Assembly: GCA_947649615.1 (NCBI GenBank)
Contig: CANSSG010000024.1
Coordinates: forward strand, 1 to 40,185
Source of the DNA: an uncultured Clostridia bacterium
GTDB lineage: Bacteria; Bacillota; Clostridia; Oscillospirales; Oscillospiraceae
Direction: 5' to 3'
Length of the DNA: 40,185 bases
Shown: piece after piece, positions 36,124 through 40,185 of the stretch
Numbering within the stretch: the stretch's first letter is position 1
How the letters are laid out: each line of letters begins with the position of its first letter
Translations under genes and position numbers: made by a program
Notes under the pieces: generated by a model
What the model saw: the letters and a program-made list of their open reading frames with translations, nothing else
Told to the model about the DNA's origin: nothing
Database searches by the model: none

Positions 36124-36167
36124 AACCCGTCAAGGCCGTTTCTGCGGCTCCTGGCGGGCTTCTTTTT
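36124..36167 (+). terminator. terminator of the 115-residue gene
   Basis: AACCCGTCAAGGCCG pairs with CGGCTCCTGGCGGGCTT (one bulge, one mismatch) and is followed by CTTTTTGCC. Between here and 36376 I see no gene. Confidence 0.75.
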
Positions 36168-36376
36168 GCCATTCGCAAATTGTTTTTCCAGCGGCTTTTC
36201 CTATGCGTGGAAATCGCCGCATTTTCGCGTAGAAAATTTTTCAAACCTCTTTCCTTTAAGGCCCTGGAGCGCCCCGGCCACCCCTGGTCCCGGACGGCCC
36301 AAAACCGGACCGCCGGACCGGCGGCAGGCCGTTTTCTGACACCGGAAAGATGGTCTGTTTTTACCCGGCTATACAT

Positions 36377-36859
36377 CTATACGCGGGCGCGCGAGGCGCG
36401 GCTTAAAATCTCGTCCAGCATGGACACTTCCTCCAGAGCTTCCCCCAGCCGGTCCAACGCCCTTTCTCCCCATCGCTTCGCCGTCCTCTCCGTAACACCC
36501 AGCTTTACCCCGATTTTCACCCAACTGTACTTATCCCGGTAGCGGCAGAGAATCAGCCGCGTGTACTCACCGTTTATGGCGTTCAAGCAGTCCTGAATTT
36601 TCTCCCGGTCTGTCTCCAGGACGTGGACCCGGACAGCGACCGCTTCCAGCTTCCCCCGCACGTTCCCGGCATCTACCAGATCGGCCAATTCTTCGACGGG
36701 TTTCCCCGGCGTGGAGCTATGCGGCATCCCGTCATAGGACGTTCCGCGCAGGCCGTTATACTCGGCTTCCAGTTCGGTCCGCTCCTGATCCAGCAAGCGC
36801 CGCTGTGCCGGAATCCCGAAAAAGTATGCTATCACCGTTTTAACGTCTTTTCGCCGCAT
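36377..36859 (-). CDS. sigma-like phage/mobile-element regulator (DUF1492/ArpU-type)
   Basis: 160 residues from ATG 36859, preceded by GACGGAGACGGAAGCT; a GTG at 36967 would add 36 residues but overlaps the neighbour and lacks a site. The C-terminal part (INGEYTRLILCRYRDKYSWV, KIGVKLGVTERTAKRWGERA, LDRLGEAL) is a sigma-70 region 4-like helix-turn-helix. Residues 1-100 are helical with an ELEAEYNGLRGTSYDGMPHS segment often seen in phage late-gene regulators of this group. It may control element genes. It lies downstream of the replication gene on the same strand. Confidence 0.72.
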   Translation of the reverse strand: MRRKDVKTVIAYFFGIPAQRRLLDQERTELEAEYNGLRGTSYDGMPHSSTPGKPVEELADLVDAGNVRGKLEAVAVRVHVLETDREKIQDCLNAINGEYTRLILCRYRDKYSWVKIGVKLGVTERTAKRWGERALDRLGEALEEVSMLDEILSRASRARV

Positions 36860-36896
36860 AGCTTCCGTCTCCGTCAGTTTATTTCTTTTTTCACGT

Positions 36897-37127
36897 TTAA
36901 CCGTCTTGAACCGATTTTTGACGGCCTTGTTGATGAAATCCAGCGTAGAATACGCTAATACAAACACTGTCCCACGAAAAATTCATATGCAAAAGCCTTT
37001 TCAGTTTTTCAAGCCGCTCCACCCATGTATCCGCCAGCAGCAGCGCCGCCAGTCTGTCCGCAGAATCCTCAGAATCCCGCAGGGCCTTTGCCAGCTTCCG
37101 AATATCTTCCGTGCTATTCGTTTTCAT
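36897..37127 (-). CDS. small hypothetical protein
   Basis: 76 residues from ATG 37127, after GGGAGGAAAAAAC. The N-terminal 45 residues (KTNSTEDIRKLAKALRDSED, SADRLAALLLADTWVERLEK) look like a natural helical protein. The last 25 (SVCISVFYAGFHQQGRQKSV) look less so, while the overlapping frame of the next gene reads well there, so a frameshift near 36970 is possible. It overlaps the end of the rep gene by 14 bp. Confidence 0.55.
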   Translation of the reverse strand: MKTNSTEDIRKLAKALRDSEDSADRLAALLLADTWVERLEKLKRLLHMNFSWDSVCISVFYAGFHQQGRQKSVQDG

Positions 37128-37941
37128 GTTTTTTCCTCCCTTCCCGCTTCTTCTGCTTCCACGTCGGTTTTTGCTTCAGACGGATAAACTTCCCGTCCTT
37201 CCTGTAGAACCGTGCCACCAGGTAGCACCCGCCGTTCACGTCGTTGTGAAAAGCCTCCGCCGCCGACATAAGATAGCCGGGATAAAGGCTCTCAAACTTA
37301 GCGAATTTCTCTCCGCACTCCAGGCTCTTAGCCAGTTCCCGCGCTTTGCTCCCGGATATGCGCCCGTCCCGCGTCCTCGGCTCCGGGTCCACCAGATTTT
37401 TAGAGGCCGTCCACGCTTTCCCCCCAACAGGAGACTTCACGATGTAGTTCCCCAGTCCGGCAAGCCCGTCCTCAGTGAATTGCAGACGGCGGGAGTTGGC
37501 ATAGCCGTATTCCCACATACTTTCCAGGGTGTCCCGGTCTATCCCGCCGTTGACGGTGATGTGGTGGTGATACCGCCCGCCCCGCTTACCCCGCTCGGTG
37601 ACGGCTATGTATTTCAGGGGCGGCAACCCCATCTTCTTCCGCAGGCGTTGTATCCGCCGGATGTAGTTGCGCAGATTGCGGGCCGCTTCCTCGTCGCTCC
37701 CCGGCTACGCCCCCTTGTAGGTCAGGTGGACTTCCAGGTCCTCCGGTGTGAAATTGGCGTGAAGGAGACGGACCAGTTTTTCTTCACGATGTCGCTGGTT
37801 GAGCTTCTTTTGGGCCTCCGTGGAGGGCTTTCTTTTGACCCGCTTCCCGCGGCCGTGCTTCCCCGGCTCAAAGACCGGATAGATATACACGTCCAGGTAT
37901 TCCCCGCAGGTATACTTCTTTTCCCGGTACACCGTCCGCAT
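37114..37941 (-). pseudogene. HUH-type replication initiator interrupted by an amber codon
   Basis: A single frame of 275 sense codons is broken only by TAG at codon 79 (37705-37707). The N-terminal piece (MRTVYREKKYTCGEYLDVYI to HANFTPEDLEVHLTYKGA) and the rest (PGSDEEAARNLRNYIRRIQR, then LPPLKYIAVTERGKRGGRYH) join smoothly. HHHITVNGG holds the metal-binding HUH histidines, and the Tyr in GLGNYIVKSP is a candidate nicking residue. It resembles rolling-circle-type Rep proteins of small Firmicutes elements. ATG 37941 follows GGGGGAGGTGCTGCCGGT. A second ATG (37632) could restart translation but would lack the N-terminal domain. Nonsense mutation or readthrough are both possible. Confidence 0.75.
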
Positions 37942-37982
37942 ACCGGCAGCACCTCCCCCGTGGTCGTTAAGTTACTATCCCA

Positions 37983-38023
37983 TACAAGCCCGAAATGCGC
38001 CCTCGCGCATTTCCCCTCTTGTA
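37983..38023. other. cruciform upstream of rep, candidate origin
   Basis: GAAATGCGC CCTC GCGCATTTC (37992-38013) is a perfect 9-bp stem, nested inside TACAAG / CTTGTA. It lies about 40-80 bp upstream of the rep start. Rolling-circle initiators nick at such hairpins, but the nick site is not identified. A role as mRNA structure for rep control is equally possible. Confidence 0.45.
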
Positions 38024-38047
38024 TATGCTCCCGGAGTGTGGTACAAT
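38019..38047 (+). promoter_or_regulatory. promoter antisense to rep leader
   Basis: TTGTAT (38019-38024), 17-bp spacer ending TGG, TACAAT (38042-38047). It points away from rep into the predicted small RNA. Confidence 0.6.
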
Positions 38048-38053
38048 ATGTTG

Positions 38054-38123
38054 TATACTCGACTGGCACCCTCCGGGATGCCGCCCTGTGCAAGCTGTAG
38101 GAGACTTGTGCAGGGCGTTTTTT
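38054..38123 (+). ncRNA. predicted counter-transcribed small RNA of rep
   Basis: A promoter and a strong terminator only about 75 bp apart define a short RNA with no ORF, complementary to the rep mRNA leader. The 3' stem CGCCCTGTGCAAG / CTTGTGCAGGGCG pairs fully as RNA over 13 positions if two G-U wobbles are allowed, and is followed by six T. The 5' part forms GGCA / TGCC. Such counter-transcribed RNAs limit replication in many small plasmids. Confidence 0.55.
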
Positions 38124-38413
38124 CATTTCGGATGGAAGATGCTTACACATTCATCGTCTGACCACTTCCGCAGCTCACCAACCTCATAGTTAATATGGGC
38201 CTTATTGACCATCCGCTCCAATTCCAACCGGATCAATGCATCTGGGTCCTTCGCCGTGTCCATCTGCTCCGCTGTAATGACGGACTGCAAGGGCGCAAAA
38301 GATCGCTCCCAGCATTCCGATACATACAGGTGGAAGTCCCCACTAGGCCAACGATCGATTTTCATTGTGATACTGCCGCTTCCTTTTAAAGCGGTTCTCA
38401 AAATATCGCTCAT
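38123..38413 (-). CDS. hypothetical protein of the accessory region
   Basis: 96 residues. The N-terminal half (LRTALKGSGSITMKIDRWPS, GDFHLYVSECWERSF) suggests beta strands and the C-terminal half (KDPDALIRLELERMVNKAHI, YEVGELRKWSDDECVSIF) helices. No family recognised. ATG 38413 overlaps the stop of the upstream gene (ATGA), so the two are coupled. Its stop codon abuts the T run of the small RNA terminator on the other strand. Confidence 0.68.
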   Translation of the reverse strand: MSDILRTALKGSGSITMKIDRWPSGDFHLYVSECWERSFAPLQSVITAEQMDTAKDPDALIRLELERMVNKAHINYEVGELRKWSDDECVSIFHPK

Positions 38414-38721
38414 AGTTCCGTCCTTTCCTCAAAGTGCGTACACGCGGGCTTTTTCCGGTTCGTATACCTGGGCCAATCCGTCCCGCGCTTAGGCACCGGA
38501 CACCAGCCGCCCGCCCGGGCATCCGGCTCCGGCTCCCACAGGGCGCAGTCCCCGCAGGTCTTGCCTGCGGGACGTCCCCGGCGGGGCTTGCCGCGCTGCT
38601 GCCAATCGTCCGTTGCGGCGACCAAATTGCCGTAACTGATTCCCCGCCGCCTTGCTTCCAGCGTCAATGCCGTAGCAGCTTCGTATTCGGAGACAGCGTC
38701 GCCGTTATAGAGGGTTAACAT
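38410..38721 (-). CDS. small Cys-rich protein, possible zinc-binding
   Basis: 103 residues. After a helical N-terminus (VSEYEAATALTLEARRRGIS) comes a C-terminal part with four Cys in the pattern TCGDCALWEP, GGWCPVPKRG, PACTHFEE, consistent with a metal-binding knuckle. Similar short proteins occur in Firmicutes phages and conjugative elements next to DNA methyltransferases, as here; function unknown. The ribosome-binding site (GACAGGATACC) is modest. It overlaps the next gene by 4 bp. Confidence 0.7.
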   Translation of the reverse strand: MLTLYNGDAVSEYEAATALTLEARRRGISYGNLVAATDDWQQRGKPRRGRPAGKTCGDCALWEPEPDARAGGWCPVPKRGTDWPRYTNRKKPACTHFEERTEL

Positions 38722-38785
38722 GGGACGGTATCCTGTCTCTCACAAGAAACTGTTTTTCTTCACCAATAAATTTATACTTTTTCAC
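38705..38785 (-). CDS. possible 26-residue peptide
   Basis: A GTG at 38785 follows GGGAGGAAAGT, overlaps the methyltransferase stop codon, and opens a 26-codon frame (KKYKFIGEEKQFLVRDRIPS, HVNPL). It overlaps the start of the Cys-rich gene by 17 bp. The strong site is the only support; it may instead help translate the following gene. Confidence 0.3.
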   Translation of the reverse strand: MKKYKFIGEEKQFLVRDRIPSHVNPL

Positions 38786-40090
38786 ACTTTCCTCCCGAAA
38801 TGATGCTTTGTCACGGCAATAGGAAACTCCTCAACCTCGCTGGCCCACAGGCAGCTCCCCGGTCCATTGAACCGCTCCCAAATCAGAGGGAATCCGCCGA
38901 TCCCGTCAAACAAGCTGGCCATCGTGGCTGGCCTTTCGTAACAAGCGCACAATCGTTTCAGCACCCACGCCCACGGCGGCAGGGCGATAGAGTTTCCCAA
39001 AGCCTTGTACCGGGCGGCATCACTGCTCTCCTTGTGGAATTTCCCTTTGCTGTCTGTCCACGCCCCTATATCAGTCCACCCGTCCGGGTAGCCCTGTAGA
39101 CGTTCACATTCCAGCGGCGTCAGACGGCGAACGATCCCCGCTTTTGGTATCGAAAGAACAGGCTGCTCATGGTTACAATTCAATGTCGGTGCAAGATCGC
39201 GCTGTGGTGCGGCCACAGCGGAAGCCTGTCCCGTTTCGATGCAAAGACACGTGTAATCCGTGACCCGGCTTTGATGATCTCCGGTCAGTGTACAAGCAGT
39301 TTTTCCGTCGCCGTTTCCTCTTGTGTCGTATACCGCCGACGTCTGCTCTGCCGACAAGGTAGGTGCCATTTCCTCCTGGAATCCGATGCTTCCCGCAGCT
39401 GCTCCCGCTTTATGCTTAACCCCTGCGCACTGTATCCCTCTTGCAACATACCCATGCCCGCCGCCCTCGCCGCCGTATAGCGCGGGCCATGTTCCGCTGT
39501 CTGGGTGTATCCGCCTGGACTGCACGTCCCAAGGCATCAGGCATTCATTTGCGTTAAAAGGGCTTGTTCCAATTCCGGCGGCAGTTTCTTCCCCCGCCGT
39601 TCCGCCCGGCGCAGAATCCCCGCACACGCTTTTGCGGACAAATAGTATTTCTGGTGCGGCGTGTCCTCCAAAATCTGCGACAAGCGCGATTCTACGGCGG
39701 CGCTGGAGGACTCCCCAAAACTGTGCGTCGAGAACCCGGTAGGCGACAGACCAGCCGTCTCCGTACCAGCAGTCAGCCAGCGGCCACTTTCCTTTTGGAG
39801 GAAGTGGAACGTCGGGCGCGTCCGGCTCCGCGATTCTGATCGTCTCTTCGAGGGCTGCCCGGAAGTCTTCTCCTTTGTTTGAACTGAAAGCTCCGGGGAC
39901 ATTTTCCCACACCATGAACCGGGGCCGAATAAACATTCCTGTGCGGCTTCTTCGTACATCCGCATCCCTCATTTCCTTAATGATTCTGATTTGCTCCATA
40001 AACAGGCCGCTTCGCTCGCCTGCAAGGCCAGCCCGTTTTCCAGCCACAGACAAATCCTGGCTAACAGGGCGAACCACCAATGACCACATC
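38782..40090 (-). pseudogene. disrupted DNA cytosine-5 methyltransferase
   Basis: About 435 codons. The 5' end reads DVVIGGSPC in one frame, then a 4-bp insertion (40061-40064, CTAA on the plus strand) creates a TAG and shifts to the frame QDLSVAGKRAGLAGERSGLF. Without the insertion motif IV would be the normal GGSPCQDLS. ENVPGAFSSNKGEDF (motif VI), GVLQRRRRIALVADFGG (VIII), RRLTPLECERLQGYPDGW (IX) and KALGNSIALPPW (X) follow in order, with a variable target-recognition region before IX. The C-terminus then carries MASLFDGIGGFPLIW, motif I, plus ASEVEEFPIAVTKHHFG. The start is missing: a ParB fragment abuts it. Inactive as it stands. Confidence 0.8.
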
Positions 40091-40185
40091 ATGCCGTGTA
40101 TCGTCCGCAACATGACGGACGATGAGGCTGTCCTTGCGATGACGGACGACAACCTGCGCCACCGGGAAAAGATTTTGCCGATGGA
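40091..40185 (+). pseudogene. ParB-like protein fragment (runs off right edge)
   Basis: The plus-strand frame reads MPCIVRNMTDDEAVLAMTDD, then NLRHREKILPM, to the window end. This is the ParB/Spo0J N-terminal domain segment after the GHRR box (VIVRDMTDDEA..NLQREKI in relatives). The preceding part of the domain is absent, and the sequence upstream belongs to the methyltransferase on the other strand, so the gene is 5'-truncated at about 40091. Confidence 0.7.

Noticed and set aside
36107-36376. 89-codon minus-strand frame
   Set aside because: It overlaps a terminator and reads as low-complexity Arg/Lys sequence without a ribosome-binding site.
33457-40185. Integrated prophage
   Set aside because: No integrase, capsid, portal or terminase gene and no attachment repeat was found; Rep, ParB and the antisense RNA fit a plasmid-like or conjugative element better.

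Overview
The window looks like the chromosome of a GC-rich, strictly anaerobic, spore-forming Clostridia, most like the Oscillospiraceae (Flavonifractor / Lawsonibacter / Oscillibacter relatives). The reasons are a type III glutamine synthetase, a DUF6465 protein, ferredoxin-dependent 2-oxoacid oxidoreductase genes, a T-box leader, Gram-positive Shine-Dalgarno and sigma-A promoter sequences, and a BclA-like collagen protein. This is inferred from gene content; no rRNA or tRNA gene is present.

Layout. 1-4.2 kb: the 5' end of a collagen-repeat surface protein, a HAD phosphatase, a DUF6465 protein, an aromatic-acid-exporter-like membrane protein and glycerate 2-kinase. 4.2-7.6 kb: an arginine operon (arginine deiminase, ornithine carbamoyltransferase, and an archaeal-type ornithine cyclodeaminase where carbamate kinase would be expected). 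7.7-11.2 kb: an XRE membrane regulator, trmD, rimM and a SARP/BTAD regulator with a degenerate GGDEF-like tail. 11.4-13.6 kb: a small hypothetical gene and a DUF2975/XRE membrane operon. 13.7-23 kb: MTA/SAH nucleosidase, MalQ, GlnN, CobU-CobT, RF3 (prfC) with a structured leader carrying a Shine-Dalgarno-AUG-UAG minimal ORF, and a lipoprotein. 23-32.7 kb, all on the minus strand: a T-box leader (specifier tentatively AUC, Ile), an XRE-cupin-acyl-CoA ligase fusion, a ParA-like ATPase, a GNAT, a four-subunit 2-oxoacid:ferredoxin oxidoreductase, a nitrilase-family amidase, a GyrI-like protein and IlvE.

Read together, the last block could form isoleucine from 2-methylbutyrate (acid -> acyl-CoA -> 2-oxoacid -> amino acid) under tRNA-Ile control, or run the same steps oxidatively. 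This is the most interesting metabolic hypothesis here.

32.7-40.2 kb is accessory DNA. It starts with an internally deleted ISAs1-family element with both inverted repeats. Next come repeated modules of tiny ORFs and ribbon-helix-helix-type genes with palindromes over the promoter -10 boxes, a sigma-like regulator, a HUH replication initiator interrupted by an in-frame amber codon, and a predicted counter-transcribed RNA in the rep leader. It ends with a disrupted cytosine-5 methyltransferase (second motif I at its C-terminus) abutting a ParB fragment. This resembles a decaying integrated plasmid or conjugative element; no integrase or attachment site was seen.
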